A DNA stretch of 64,000 nt, taken from Thermoguttaceae bacterium (lineage in GTDB: Bacteria; Planctomycetota; Planctomycetia; Pirellulales; Thermoguttaceae). The translations under genes and the position numbers were made by a program. The DNA is taken from positions 49,822-113,821 of the forward strand of contig JAFZNK010000300.1 in assembly GCA_017550965.1 (NCBI GenBank), given 5' to 3'. Shown in pieces: positions 7,856-18,200 of the stretch (position 1 is its first letter; each line of letters starts with the position of its first letter). The notes beneath the pieces are model-generated. The model did no database searches. It was not told the origin of the DNA and saw nothing but the letters and a program-made list of their open reading frames with translations.

Positions 7856-9772
7856 ATGCAACTGGTACAACGTTTCACCATTGGTTCGTCATATGTCAAA
7901 CGAATTATGTTGGCTCTCGGTTTTCTAGCCGCTTGTCCAACGCTTTTCGCGCAACAACAATACAAACCTGAACAAATACTAAGCCGAGTCCCGACTCAGG
8001 CGGACGTCGACGTCGACACGCCTACTGAAGAAGAAACGCCTGACTGTAAAGTTAAAAGTTTCAAGGAAGGCGCTTATCAGGGCGTAGCTTTATACAAACC
8101 GGACGGCGTGACGCCGTTGCGCGCGTGGTGCGCTCCAACGCCGACGAAACAAGGAGAAAAAGCCAGCGTCGAACAAATTCGTTTTTATAAGAACGGTCAG
8201 GAAGTCTTTCGCGACGTTCTTGGTAAAGAAGCGCGCTGGCTCAATACCGCCGGTTCTCGTCGCGGGACGCTTGCCGCCGATAAAACGATCGCCGCATGGA
8301 CGGTTCTCTCGCCGGAAGAAGCTACTCAGGAAATCGTCGCCGCAATTGTGAACAACGATTATGCGCGATTCCAACGCGTCGCTCTTTCAGAAGAGGATAT
8401 GAAAACGCTCGGATTAACAGGCTCTTTAGCGGCGGAAGTCCAAAAAGAGATTCAGTCGGCAAACGCGGCTAATTTCGCGACTCTCGTAAAAACGTTAAAA
8501 ACGCCCGCCGACGCTCACTGGGGAGCTTTTAATACGTCGCTTCCGGCGACTATTCCCGCTGGGAACGGCTCCGCCAACGATTTGACGCTCTACTACAACG
8601 CGGCGATTGTCGTCCTGAAGGGGGACGACGCTTCCCAAAATCAACAGCTTTACGTCGGCGACCTCATTAAAGTCGGCAATGTTTGGAAGATTCTCGGATT
8701 GCCTGCCGGCGAAGCTTTCGGTCAAGCGACCGGAACCGTTTCGGCCTCGTCGATATTCTTCCCCGCCGTCGGCGGCGCAAGCGCAGGAGCGGAAACAACC
8801 GCAGACGTCGGCGAATTTGGGACTCAATTGAACGAAGCGTTCGAAAAACTCGACGCCGCGTCCCCGGAAGAATATGCGGGTGTTTGCGACCAAACCGTCG
8901 AACTTCTTCTTAACATCGCCGAAAACAACCCGTCCGAACGAGAAAATATGCTCTCTCAAGCGGTCAACGTTATTTTTAGCGGCGTTCAATCCGGACTCTA
9001 TCCGCAAGGAGCGCAAAAACTTGCCGCACTCGAGGAAGCGTGCGGAGACGATGTGAGCGAGAATGTCAAAGCGCTCGTCAAACATCGCCTGATTGTCGCG
9101 GAATTTTACGCGGTCGCGCAAGCGCAACCGCAGCCGAAACAATCGGTTCTTCAGAAAGCCCAGGAAAAGTACGCCGACGACCTTACCGCTTTTGTTGACG
9201 AATACTCGACGACTCCCGCAGGAGCGGAGGCCGCGATGAGTCTGGCGCTAGACCAGGAATACGTCCTCGAAAACGACGCGGCTATTGAATACTATCAAAA
9301 AGTCGCTCAAAACTTCGGCGACGCTCCCATTGGACAAAAAGCGACGGGCGCTATCGCGAGACTTCAATCTGAGGGGGGCAAGTTAAACTTTCCCGCGATG
9401 AAGTATTTCGGCGGCGGCGTTTGCGACGTCGCGGCTTTAACAGGCAAGCCGACGGTTATTTTCTGTTGGGCCAGCTGGGATCAAGAGAGCGTAGACGCCG
9501 TGAAAAAAATCGCGTCGCTGGTCAACGTGGTTGGCGTCAACCTTGACTCCGCTCCTACTGCGGAAGCGGCAAACGATTACTTCAAGCAAATCTTTGCCGG
9601 TATTCCCTGGAAAAACGTTTGCGATCCTGCCGGTCTCGAAGGCGCGCCAGCTACTGCGCTTGGCGTTCAAACCGCTCCTTGGGCGATTCTTATCGACAAG
9701 TCGGGCAAAGTCGTTCGATCAAATATCGTCGACATGAACGAACTTGTCGATATCATTAAAGAACTCAAATAA
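7856..9772 (+). CDS. Secreted protein with degenerate thioredoxin-like domain
   Basis: 638-residue exported protein: signal peptide to about residue 33 (LALGFLAACPTLFAQ), a long middle region, and a C-terminal thioredoxin/TlpA-like fold (about 520-638). In that fold the strand PTVIFCWASWDQES occupies the place where active members have WAxWCGPC. Both redox cysteines of the CXXC are missing (W-D-Q-E-S instead), while the cis-Pro region QTAPWAILIDKSGKVV is kept. A thiol-disulfide reductase activity is therefore unlikely; a binding or scaffold role is inferred. The middle region (about 320-500) looks helical and could hold TPR-like repeats. The start is well supported by AAGGAG nine bases upstream of the ATG. 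The gene appears monocistronic. Confidence 0.7.
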   Translation: MQLVQRFTIGSSYVKRIMLALGFLAACPTLFAQQQYKPEQILSRVPTQADVDVDTPTEEETPDCKVKSFKEGAYQGVALYKPDGVTPLRAWCAPTPTKQGEKASVEQIRFYKNGQEVFRDVLGKEARWLNTAGSRRGTLAADKTIAAWTVLSPEEATQEIVAAIVNNDYARFQRVALSEEDMKTLGLTGSLAAEVQKEIQSANAANFATLVKTLKTPADAHWGAFNTSLPATIPAGNGSANDLTLYYNAAIVVLKGDDASQNQQLYVGDLIKVGNVWKILGLPAGEAFGQATGTVSASSIFFPAVGGASAGAETTADVGEFGTQLNEAFEKLDAASPEEYAGVCDQTVELLLNIAENNPSERENMLSQAVNVIFSGVQSGLYPQGAQKLAALEEACGDDVSENVKALVKHRLIVAEFYAVAQAQPQPKQSVLQKAQEKYADDLTAFVDEYSTTPAGAEAAMSLALDQEYVLENDAAIEYYQKVAQNFGDAPIGQKATGAIARLQSEGGKLNFPAMKYFGGGVCDVAALTGKPTVIFCWASWDQESVDAVKKIASLVNVVGVNLDSAPTAEAANDYFKQIFAGIPWKNVCDPAGLEGAPATALGVQTAPWAILIDKSGKVVRSNIVDMNELVDIIKELK

Positions 9773-9822
9773 CGCGTGATTTGACGGAGATTCTCTTCGC
9801 AAATCCAAGCAGCCGACATTGT

Positions 9823-9864
9823 AGCCTAACGTCGTGTCTTCTATGTCAAGGCGTTAGGCTTTTT
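9823..9864 (+). terminator. Intrinsic terminator
   Basis: AGCCTAACG (9823-9831) pairs with CGTTAGGCT (9852-9860), followed by a T-run to 9864. It closes the thioredoxin-fold gene. The rest of 9773-10091 holds only the tRNA promoter. Confidence 0.7.
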
Positions 9865-9977
9865 GTCCCAAAGAGGCCTAAACACAATTCTCTGCGTCAG
9901 GAGTTTTTGAAGTCAAAAAGCCTGAGAGCGCATATCATGACGCCTGTAATGAAACAGGAAAAAATGGAGTTTTTCCC

Positions 9978-10005
9978 TTGACGAAAAGGCAAAGCTCGAT
10001 AGAAT
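9978..10005 (+). promoter_or_regulatory. Sigma70-type promoter of the tRNA-Pro genes
   Basis: TTGACG, a 16-base spacer and TAGAAT, about 90 bases before the first tRNA-Pro. The same -35 and spacing occur before the cobalamin riboswitch. Confidence 0.6.
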
Positions 10006-10091
10006 AGACGAGTCGTTTAGGATTATATTCGACGGTCGTATGAGCGGCGCGTTCTTCCCGAGTTCGCTTTTTGGGGTCGCTTAATACGCAT

Positions 10092-10168
<77 letters not shown>

Positions 10169-10205
10169 GGCCTGTTGGCCGTGTCAATTTGACGTTATTC
10201 CCGAG

Positions 10206-10229
10206 GTTTGAGCGACGCGTCGTTCAAAC
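10206..10229. repeat. 24-base palindrome between the two tRNA-Pro genes
   Basis: GTTTGAGCGACG is followed immediately by CGTCGTTCAAAC, complementary except for one G:T position. It lies in the 73-base spacer between the tRNAs and may fold in the precursor RNA. Confidence 0.4.
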
Positions 10230-10239
10230 AAGTCCTTAT

Positions 10240-10314
<75 letters not shown>

Positions 10315-10320
10315 TTGAAG

Positions 10321-10346
10321 CCGCAGGCGTAAACCTGCGGTTTTTT
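10321..10346 (+). terminator. Terminator of the tRNA-Pro transcript
   Basis: CCGCAGG (10321-10327) pairs with CCTGCGG (10334-10340), followed by six T, directly after tRNA-Pro copy 2. Confidence 0.8.
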
Positions 10347-10474
10347 CGTTTCTTGCGCGAATCCTTTAGCGCTTGACCGTTTTCTTCGTTCCGGGATAAT
10401 ATGGAAAAATTATCGCGACGCGCGCGTCGGTCGACGAGTCCCCTTTTCGTCGTTTGGAACAAAGGTCTATAATT

Positions 10475-11905
10475 ATGCAAAATCGTTTGAATTACGACAA
10501 TCCATTGATTGAACGTTACGCGTCTCGCGAAATGTGCGAACACTTCGGACCGCAAAAAAAATTCTCCACATGGCGTAAACTCTGGGTAGCGTTGGCAGAA
10601 GCGGAACATGAACTGGGACTTCCCGTTGCGCAAGAACAGATCGACGAATTAAAGGCTCATATCGACGATATCGACTTCGACGTCGCCGCAGAATACGAAA
10701 AGAAGCTCCGACACGACGTTATGGCTCACGTCCATACTTACGGCGACGTTTGTCCTAACGCGCGCGCCGTGATTCACCTCGGCGCGACAAGTTGTTACGT
10801 TACGGACAACGGCGACTGCATTCTTTATCGCGACGCGTTAAAAATGATTCGCGATCGTCTCGTCGTCGTCATTGACCGTCTTGCAAAATTCGCCGAGCAA
10901 TACCGCGCGCTTCCTTGTCTCGGCCTGACTCACCTTCAACCGGCGCAACCGACGACTGTCGGCAAACGCGCGACGCTTTGGACTTACGATCTTGTCACGG
11001 ACTTGGAAGACCTTGAGTATCGCATTGCCAACATGAAAACGTTGGGCAATAAAGGCACGACGGGAACTCAGGCAAGCTTCTTAAAGCTTTTCGACGGCGA
11101 TCACGCCAAAGTTCGCGCGCTCGAACAACTTGTCTGCGATAAAATTGGTTTCGACAAGCCGTTTGCCGTCACCGGTCAGACGTATCCGCGTAAACTTGAC
11201 GCGCAAATACTGGACGTTCTTTCGAGGATCGCGCAAAGCGCTCACAAATTCGGAACGGACATGCGCATCCTGGCGAACAAAAAAGAACTGGAAGAACCGT
11301 TCGAGAAGAATCAAATCGGTTCAAGCGCAATGGCGTACAAACGCAATCCGATGCGTTGCGAACGAGTTTGTTCGCTCGCTCGATTCGTTATGAGTTTGCA
11401 ATCAAGTCCGGCGATGACGATCGCTACTCAATGGATGGAGCGAACTCTGGACGACAGCGCTAATCGCCGCCTTTCGATCCCTCAGGCTTTTCTGGCGATC
11501 GACGCCATTTTGATCATTATGCAAAACGTCGTCGAAAATATCGTGGTCTATCCTAAAGTGATCGAAAAGAACCTCCGCGCCGAACTTCCGTTCATGGCCA
11601 CAGAAAATATTCTTATGGCGGCGGTCGAAGCAGGCGGCGATCGACAAGATCTTCACGAACACATTCGTCAACACAGCGTCGCCGCTTCTAACGTCGTTAA
11701 GATTGAGGGCGGAGAAAACGACCTTCTGGAACGCTTACGAAACGACCCGGCTTTCGACAAAGTCGATATTGACGCGGAAATGTCGCCCGAGAAGTTCGTA
11801 GGACGAGCGCCCGAACAAGTCGAAGAGTTCATTCAGGAGATCGTCGAACCAATTCGCAAGCGTTATGCCGACGTCGCCGTCGCGCAAACGGAGCTTCGCG
11901 TTTGA
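10475..11905 (+). CDS. purB: Adenylosuccinate lyase
   Basis: Fumarase/aspartase-superfamily enzyme of purine synthesis. It releases fumarate from SAICAR and from adenylosuccinate in the cytoplasm. The 476 residues and the signature [21 protein letters not shown] (shown from [11 protein letters not shown], near residue 285) are closer to the long, eukaryote-like branch of the family than to short Bacillus-type PurB. The conserved stretch [12 protein letters not shown] near residue 100 carries the substrate-binding Thr-Ser. The ATG at 10475 follows AAAGG by nine bases; the frame stays open to a TTG at 10454, which lacks a ribosome site. aroC begins 33 bases downstream on the same strand, so the two are probably co-transcribed. 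Confidence 0.95.
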   Translation: MQNRLNYDNPLIERYASREMCEHFGPQKKFSTWRKLWVALAEAEHELGLPVAQEQIDELKAHIDDIDFDVAAEYEKKLRHDVMAHVHTYGDVCPNARAVIHLGATSCYVTDNGDCILYRDALKMIRDRLVVVIDRLAKFAEQYRALPCLGLTHLQPAQPTTVGKRATLWTYDLVTDLEDLEYRIANMKTLGNKGTTGTQASFLKLFDGDHAKVRALEQLVCDKIGFDKPFAVTGQTYPRKLDAQILDVLSRIAQSAHKFGTDMRILANKKELEEPFEKNQIGSSAMAYKRNPMRCERVCSLARFVMSLQSSPAMTIATQWMERTLDDSANRRLSIPQAFLAIDAILIIMQNVVENIVVYPKVIEKNLRAELPFMATENILMAAVEAGGDRQDLHEHIRQHSVAASNVVKIEGGENDLLERLRNDPAFDKVDIDAEMSPEKFVGRAPEQVEEFIQEIVEPIRKRYADVAVAQTELRV

Positions 11906-11938
11906 TTAGCGCGACTGTCTCGCATTCTGGGAGATAAT

Positions 11939-13099
11939 ATGCTAACCTATAAAACCGCAGGGGAGTCTCACGGTAAAGGAATAGCCGCGTTCGTCGACGG
12001 GTTCCCGGCGGGAGTTCCTCTGGATTCCAATTTTATCGACGGCGAACTGGCGCGACGCCAAGGCGGATACGGTCGAGGCGGTCGTCAAAAGATCGAAACG
12101 GATTCGGTCGAAATACTAACGGGGATTCTCCATGGAGCAAGCATGGGGGCCCCAATCTTGCTCTGGGTAAAAAACAGAGATTATAAGTTAGAGTCGACGC
12201 CCGATTTAACGCGTCCGCGTCCGGGACACGGCGATCTGACGGGATCCGTCAAATATGGTTGCGCGATTCGCCCCATACTGGAACGTTCCAGCGCCAGAGA
12301 AACTGCGGGACGCGTCGCGGCCGGCGCGCTTGCTCGTTTGTTGCTGCGTGAGATCGGCGTCGAGGTAGTCGGTTACGTTTCGCAAATTGGAAACGTCGAC
12401 ATGACGCCGGCGTCCGACGTTCTTAATCAATCTCCGCAAACTTTACTGAGCGTCCGCAATTCAAGTTCCGTTTACTCGTTGCGCAAAGACGCCGATCCAA
12501 CGGCGGAACAAGCGATCGACGAAGCGATCGCCGTTGGCGACACGCTTGGCGGAATCATAGAAGCTCGCGTTTTTGGCGTTCCGTTCGGCTTGGGAACTCA
12601 CGCTCAATGGTCCTCTAAACTCGACGGTAAAATCGCGCAGGCGACGTCTGCAATTCAGGCAATTAAGGGGGTCGAAATTGGAGACGGCTTCGCGCTCGCT
12701 TCCCAACCGGGCTCTTTGGCGCATGACGAAATACTTTGGAACGAATCGCAACGAGTTTCTCGTAGTCTCGGCTTTGTTCGTCCAACCAATCATGCCGGCG
12801 GCCTTGAAGCGGGGATGACAAACTCTCAGCCAATTGTCGTTCGAGCCGCAATGAAGCCGATCCCAACGCTCCGCAAACCGTTGCGGTCGGTTGACCTGGA
12901 TTCCAAAGAATCGGTCGAAGCTTCCTTTGAACGAAGCGACGCATGCGCCGTGTCAGCGGCAAGCGTCGTCCTGGAAAACGTCGTCGCGTTTGAAATTGCG
13001 GCGGCAGTCGTTGAAAAGTTCGGGGGAGATTCTCTGGACGAAATCAAAGAACGGCTGGAGCTGTTTGAAAAAAGCGCGGCAAAACGTCTTGGCGCATGA
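11939..13099 (+). CDS. aroC: Chorismate synthase
   Basis: Last step of the shikimate pathway: converts 5-enolpyruvylshikimate-3-phosphate to chorismate with reduced FMN. The protein opens with TAGESHGKGIAAFVDGFPAG and contains HGDLTGSVKYGCAIRP, RSSARETAGRVAAGALAR and the later SSKLDGKIAQATSAIQAIKG, all typical. Length 386 residues is normal. GGGAG precedes the ATG by about six bases. It lies 33 bases after purB, probably in one transcript. Confidence 0.96.
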   Translation: MLTYKTAGESHGKGIAAFVDGFPAGVPLDSNFIDGELARRQGGYGRGGRQKIETDSVEILTGILHGASMGAPILLWVKNRDYKLESTPDLTRPRPGHGDLTGSVKYGCAIRPILERSSARETAGRVAAGALARLLLREIGVEVVGYVSQIGNVDMTPASDVLNQSPQTLLSVRNSSSVYSLRKDADPTAEQAIDEAIAVGDTLGGIIEARVFGVPFGLGTHAQWSSKLDGKIAQATSAIQAIKGVEIGDGFALASQPGSLAHDEILWNESQRVSRSLGFVRPTNHAGGLEAGMTNSQPIVVRAAMKPIPTLRKPLRSVDLDSKESVEASFERSDACAVSAASVVLENVVAFEIAAAVVEKFGGDSLDEIKERLELFEKSAAKRLGA

Positions 13100-13112
13100 T
13101 CCTTTCGCCTAC

Positions 13113-13153
13113 AAAAACGCTTCGTCGCTCAATTCAGAACGACGAAGCGTTTG
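13113..13153. terminator. Convergent terminator between aroC and the symporter gene
   Basis: AACGCTTCGTCG (13116-13127) pairs with CGACGAAGCGTT (13140-13151). On the minus strand a run of five T follows; on the plus strand there are only three. It therefore serves mainly the minus-strand symporter gene. Confidence 0.65.
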
Positions 13154-13181
13154 GGGAACGTATTCTTCTATCTGACCCGTC

Positions 13182-15131
13182 TCATTTCTGTTCTTGCGCG
13201 TCTTCTGTCAAAACGTCCGTTCCGTTATTAACGGATATTCTTTCCATTTTCTTCCACGAAGCGAAGAGTATCCAAGCGCTAACGACAGTAACGACCAATA
13301 GCGCGCAGGCGTTTGTATAACTGCCGTAAAGTAGAGAACCGACGGTAAAAAGCGAACAGTAAATCGCTATGCATCCGACAAAACTGCATAAAATTCCCAT
13401 GGGAACGGGCCATTTATCGTTCGCGCCCTCAAGAGAAACGCCGTCTTTCTTCGCTTGCTCGTAGACCTTCTTCCAACCGGGTCCTCCGGCGCGAGTCTTA
13501 CGCACAAAAGCGTACAACGTTTCTTTGGAATCAGGGGGAGTAAGGTACGTTACAAGCAACCATCCAATCGTCGTAAGAGCCACGCTAAAAACAAGTTGAT
13601 AGCCGCTATTACTCAGCCAGGAATTCTTAAACGCCTCTTCGGTCATGCCAAAACACTTGCAACATACGGAGGCGTGCCACAATTGAAAATAAATCGCAGT
13701 GGGAAACGCGAAACACATCGCGGCGATTTCACTATAAGCGTTAATACGCCACCAGAACCAGCGCAACAGGAAAAGCAATCCTGTGCCCGCGCCGATAAGA
13801 AGAAGAATTTCAAACGCTTGCAAAGCGTTTCGCAAGGTCAACGCCAAAAGACATGCGGCGATCATCAAGCCGATCGTCCAAACGCGTCCGATTAGAACCA
13901 ACTTCTTTTCGGGCGCGTTCGGATTGACAAAACGCTTATAAAAATCGTTGACCATATACGACGAGCCAAGATTGAGGTGCGTGGCGATCGTCGACATATA
14001 CGCGGCAAATAAAGACGCGACAACGATTCCCAGTATTCCGTGAGGCAACATCGTCATCATTGCCGGATACGCCAAATCGTCGTCCATTTTAACGCCTTCG
14101 GGCAGCGAGGGAAACGCCTCTTTCAACGCGTCCAAATTAGGAAAGACTACAATCGACGCGAGCGCGACAAGAATCCACGGCCACGGACGAACGGCGTAGT
14201 GACAAACGTTAAAGAAAAAAGTCGCGCCGACGGCGTGCGTAGGAGTCTTGGCCGCAAGCATACGCTGAGCGGTATAACTCCCGCCCCCCGGCTCGGCTCC
14301 GGGATACCACGCGCTCCACCATTGAACGACAAGCGGTATCGCTAAAAGGGTTAAAACAGCGTTTAAATTATTAAAATCAGGGAAGAACGAGAGTTTTGAC
14401 TCTACAAGAGGATTAGTAAACAATCCCGTTAATCCGCCGACTTCCGGCAATTTGACCGCGACAATCGCTGCGGCGACGCTTCCGACCATAGCGACGATAA
14501 ACAAAACAAAATCGGCCCAAAGTACTGCGGAAAAACCTCCTACGGCGGTAAAAATCACAGTGACGGATCCGGCGATCAACGTCGTCCAAAGCGGAGACAA
14601 ACCTAAGATGACGCCAAAAATCTTAATAATAGCGAGCGTTACCGAAGCCATAATAAAAGTGTTGACAATCAAACCAAGATAAAGAGTCCGGAACCCGCGA
14701 ACAAACGCCCCGGATTTTCCGCTATAGCGCATTTCGTAGAATTCAATATCGGTGGTAACGCCCGACTTTCGCCACAACTTCGCGTAGATAAAGACCGTCG
14801 TTAAACCGGTTGGCAAGAACGCCCACCAAGCCCAGTTGCCCGCGACTCCGTTTTTGCGTACGATGTCGGTGACCAAGTTTGGAGTGTCTGCGGAAAAAGT
14901 CGTCGCCACCAGGGAAAAACCAAGTAACCACCAAGGAATAGAACGACCGGACAAAAAGAATTCGGACGAACTCTGCCCGGCTTTTCTCATCGTTCGCAAA
15001 CCAATCCACAGCGTCGACAGAAAGAAAAGAACCAACACCGCTATGTCCAGCCAGTTCAAATTTGCTTTACCGCCGATCGCTTCTCCTGCGTTTTCAATAG
15101 TTCCTAACAAAAGACTGTTTAGAAAAGTCAT
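13182..15131 (-). CDS. Sodium/solute symporter (SSS family)
   Basis: 649-residue inner-membrane transporter with about 13-15 hydrophobic helices. N-terminal features typical of the SSS family are FFLSGRSIPWWLLGFSLVAT and TTFSADTPNLV, then IEFYEMRYSGKSG. By family it couples import of a sugar or another organic solute to Na+. It lies 130 bases downstream of the alpha-L-rhamnosidase gene on the same strand, so rhamnose or a rhamnose-containing sugar is the likely substrate (inference from context). A weak hairpin between the two may cause partial termination. The ATG at 15131 is unambiguous. Confidence 0.9.
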   Translation of the reverse strand: MTFLNSLLLGTIENAGEAIGGKANLNWLDIAVLVLFFLSTLWIGLRTMRKAGQSSSEFFLSGRSIPWWLLGFSLVATTFSADTPNLVTDIVRKNGVAGNWAWWAFLPTGLTTVFIYAKLWRKSGVTTDIEFYEMRYSGKSGAFVRGFRTLYLGLIVNTFIMASVTLAIIKIFGVILGLSPLWTTLIAGSVTVIFTAVGGFSAVLWADFVLFIVAMVGSVAAAIVAVKLPEVGGLTGLFTNPLVESKLSFFPDFNNLNAVLTLLAIPLVVQWWSAWYPGAEPGGGSYTAQRMLAAKTPTHAVGATFFFNVCHYAVRPWPWILVALASIVVFPNLDALKEAFPSLPEGVKMDDDLAYPAMMTMLPHGILGIVVASLFAAYMSTIATHLNLGSSYMVNDFYKRFVNPNAPEKKLVLIGRVWTIGLMIAACLLALTLRNALQAFEILLLIGAGTGLLFLLRWFWWRINAYSEIAAMCFAFPTAIYFQLWHASVCCKCFGMTEEAFKNSWLSNSGYQLVFSVALTTIGWLLVTYLTPPDSKETLYAFVRKTRAGGPGWKKVYEQAKKDGVSLEGANDKWPVPMGILCSFVGCIAIYCSLFTVGSLLYGSYTNACALLVVTVVSAWILFASWKKMERISVNNGTDVLTEDAQEQK

Positions 15132-15181
15132 TTCGCCGCTTTCCGTTGTAGTTGCAATAAAAATGTCTCAAAAAACATAAG

Positions 15182-15211
15182 AGAAACGGCGCGCCGATTA
15201 GCCGCGCCGCT
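15182..15211 (-). terminator. Weak terminator between rhamnosidase and symporter genes
   Basis: GCGGCGCG pairs with CGCGCCGT (minus-strand reading) with a 9-base loop, followed by TTCTC. The T-run is poor, so read-through is likely. Confidence 0.4.
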
Positions 15212-15261
15212 TCTGGTTGATCGGAAATTGATCAAACGACGTCTGTCGACGTTAAAAAGCC

Positions 15262-18200
15262 TTATTTCGCCGATACGACGAAAACGTACAAGCCGGAACC
15301 AACTTCATAAGAAGCGGCGTTCGCCTTCCCTTCAACGACTTTCGCGCCTTCGGCGCCGAGAGCGACGTCGCATTTCTGTTCGTCGGAGCAAGGTAAAACA
15401 ACCAGAGCCATAGTGTTGGCAGGCACGCCAACTTTAACCGTTAATTCCGTCTTATCGTCGTTCCATTTCCAATCGGAAAGAATCAGACCGTAAGGAGAAT
15501 TGACAAAAGCGCGGACGCTCGTCAACGGTTCGCGACCGGGCGCGGCGCATTCGGAAAGGCTGCATTTCGGCTCGACGACAAACCTTTTGAACGCAACGTT
15601 TTCAGGTTCGCAACTCGCAACAACGACGTCGGGCGCGCCGGCTAATTTAATACCGGCGAGCGATTGATAGAACCAGGCGCTGACGTCGCCGAACATGATA
15701 TGATTGCGCGACGAGCCTTCGTTCCAATCTTCCCACAACGTTCCCGCTCCACGTTGGATCCAATCGGCGTAAGCAGGTTTAGTATCCTGGAGGATGAGTT
15801 GAAGAGCAAGATCGTTGCGACCTCCTTCGCTCAACGTTCGCAAAATATACTTAGCGCCGAAAATTCCAACGTCGAAATGACCGTTCGCTTTTTCCACGTT
15901 TTCAACCAAACGCGCAAATACCGCTTGTTGATCCTTTTGCTCGAGAGCTTGAGCAAATCCCTGATGAATCGGGCAGCTTTCCGAAGTCTGGCTGTTGATC
16001 GAATAAACGCCGTCGCCCTTGTAAAGAGCCGCGTTATAATTTCCGCAAATGCGCTCGGCTAATTGCGAATACTTAGCATAATCGTCGTCTCGACCAAGTA
16101 ATTTGGCCGTTTGAGCCACGATTTTGGCGTCGACATAATAGTAGCTCGTCACAGTAACTTCGGTCGGAGTGTTTGTTTTTGCAAAAACCCAGTCGCCAAG
16201 TCCGTGCGAAAGAATTCCGCTAGGCAATTCGCGAGTCGTCATGTAATCCACGTATTTTTTCATGGAATCGTAAGCGTCTTCAAGAATCTTACGATCGCCT
16301 CGGTAAACATAAAGATACCAAGGAATTAAAACGAGAGCCGAATCCCATGCTGGACCGTTGCCCCAAGGGTATCCCCAATCGCCGGTCGGAATGATCGCGG
16401 CGACGTCGCCGTTTGGCTTTTGCTCGTCGCAAATATCGTCGATCCATTTTTCATAACCAGCGGTATTTTCAAAATTATACTGAGCCAATTCGCAAGCGAG
16501 TTGCGCGTCGCCCGTCCACCCGTTCTTTTCTCGATGAGGGCAGTCGGTCGGATAGCCCGCGACAAAATTGTTATGATAAGAACGCACCGTCGCTTTCTGA
16601 ATTTTGTTGAGCAATTCGTTCGAACAAGTAAAGGCCGAGATCATACGGAAATCCGTACTAACCGTTTGACCTTCAAAATCTTCCGGCTTGGGTTCTTCGC
16701 GCAAACCGACAACCTCGACGTACTGATAGCCGTTATAGGTAAAGCGAGGTTCAAAATATTCTTCGTCTTCGCCGTTGCAGAAATAGAAGTCAGTTTGGAA
16801 ACCGCCCTTCATACCGGTAAGACAAGCGGGCGTTCCTTCCATAAAGTGCATTTCGATATCGTGTCGTTCGATCTCGCCTGACTCGACGATTCGTTCCGAA
16901 TACTTAAAGCGAACGACGTCGCCTTTCTTTTGACCATGCAGTTTAACACGCGCCCAACCGGCGTTGTTTTGCCCCATATCGACGATCCAAACGCCGTCCT
17001 TAACCTGATTGACGCTTTTTGCCGTATATGTCTTTTTAACGCGGGAAACGGGATTCTTCTGCGCGACCAATTTCGGCTCGCCCAAAGGAGCGGGTACGAC
17101 GACGGCGTCGCCAAGTATCTCGCGTTCCCATGCGCCGTTGATAATCTCTCCCTGACGGACGCAATCGAAGACGACGGGGCTCGTTGAATAGGTCCACGTC
17201 GGATCGGTGGCAATCGTTTCTTTAGAGCCGTCTTCATAAACCAACTCAAGTTGAGCCAACAACCGTGGGAAATCGCGCCACGGGGCGGCGTCAAAGTTCC
17301 AGGTTACGATCGAACGAACGTCATACCAGCTATGCCCGAGCACAAACTGAAGTTCGGCGGTAGACTCTTCGTTCTTTTGAAATTCTTCAGTAAGATCAAG
17401 AACGTTGTAAAGAAGGCGACGATCATATCTCGTGAAAGACGGAGTGAGAAGCTGATCGCCCACCTTGGCCCCATTAAGATACGCTTCAAACAAACCGGGC
17501 GCGCAAACGGCGAGAGTCGCTTGCTTTACGCGTTTTTTAACGTCAAACGTTTTTTGGAAACATGGAGAAATCGTTTCGGTACGGCGACGAAGTTTTCCCC
17601 ACGGGGCGCCGTCGACGTCGTCAAATTTGACAACCGCGCTTTGCCACGAAGACGCGTCGAAACCAAGATTATTCCAACCTTCTTTTCCCTCCAAAGATGC
17701 CTGCCAAGTCGCGTCTGTACCGATGGAAAGAACAGTATCCGTCGGAACGCCGAAGCGATTGGGAGTCGACAAATTGGCCGGAGCGTTTGACTTGTCAAGA
17801 GTTCTAACGACAATCTTAGAAATCAAAGCGGTCGGATAAAGCGTTCCGTCGCCAAATTTTGTTCCGTTCGCTTGCTTAGTCTTGTTGTCTACGGCAAAAG
17901 CGACGACGTTTTTACCAGGAACCAGGTATTCAGAAATATCGATCGAGCGAAGCTGATCCGGATTATAAACCATCCCGATCGAATAACCGACCTTTTTACC
18001 GTTAACGAAAATGTCAAATCTCTGACACGCGGCGTAATAGATAGTTCCCGCAAGATTCTGCGCGTCGAAATCGTCTTGCGGACGATCGATCACAAATTCT
18101 TTACGGAAATACTCAAGAGCGTAACCCGCGTCGGTTTCCTGTTCCGAAGCGGCGGCAATCCAGGAAGCTCCTGTCAGATCAACGTCGGGCCTGACTTCTT

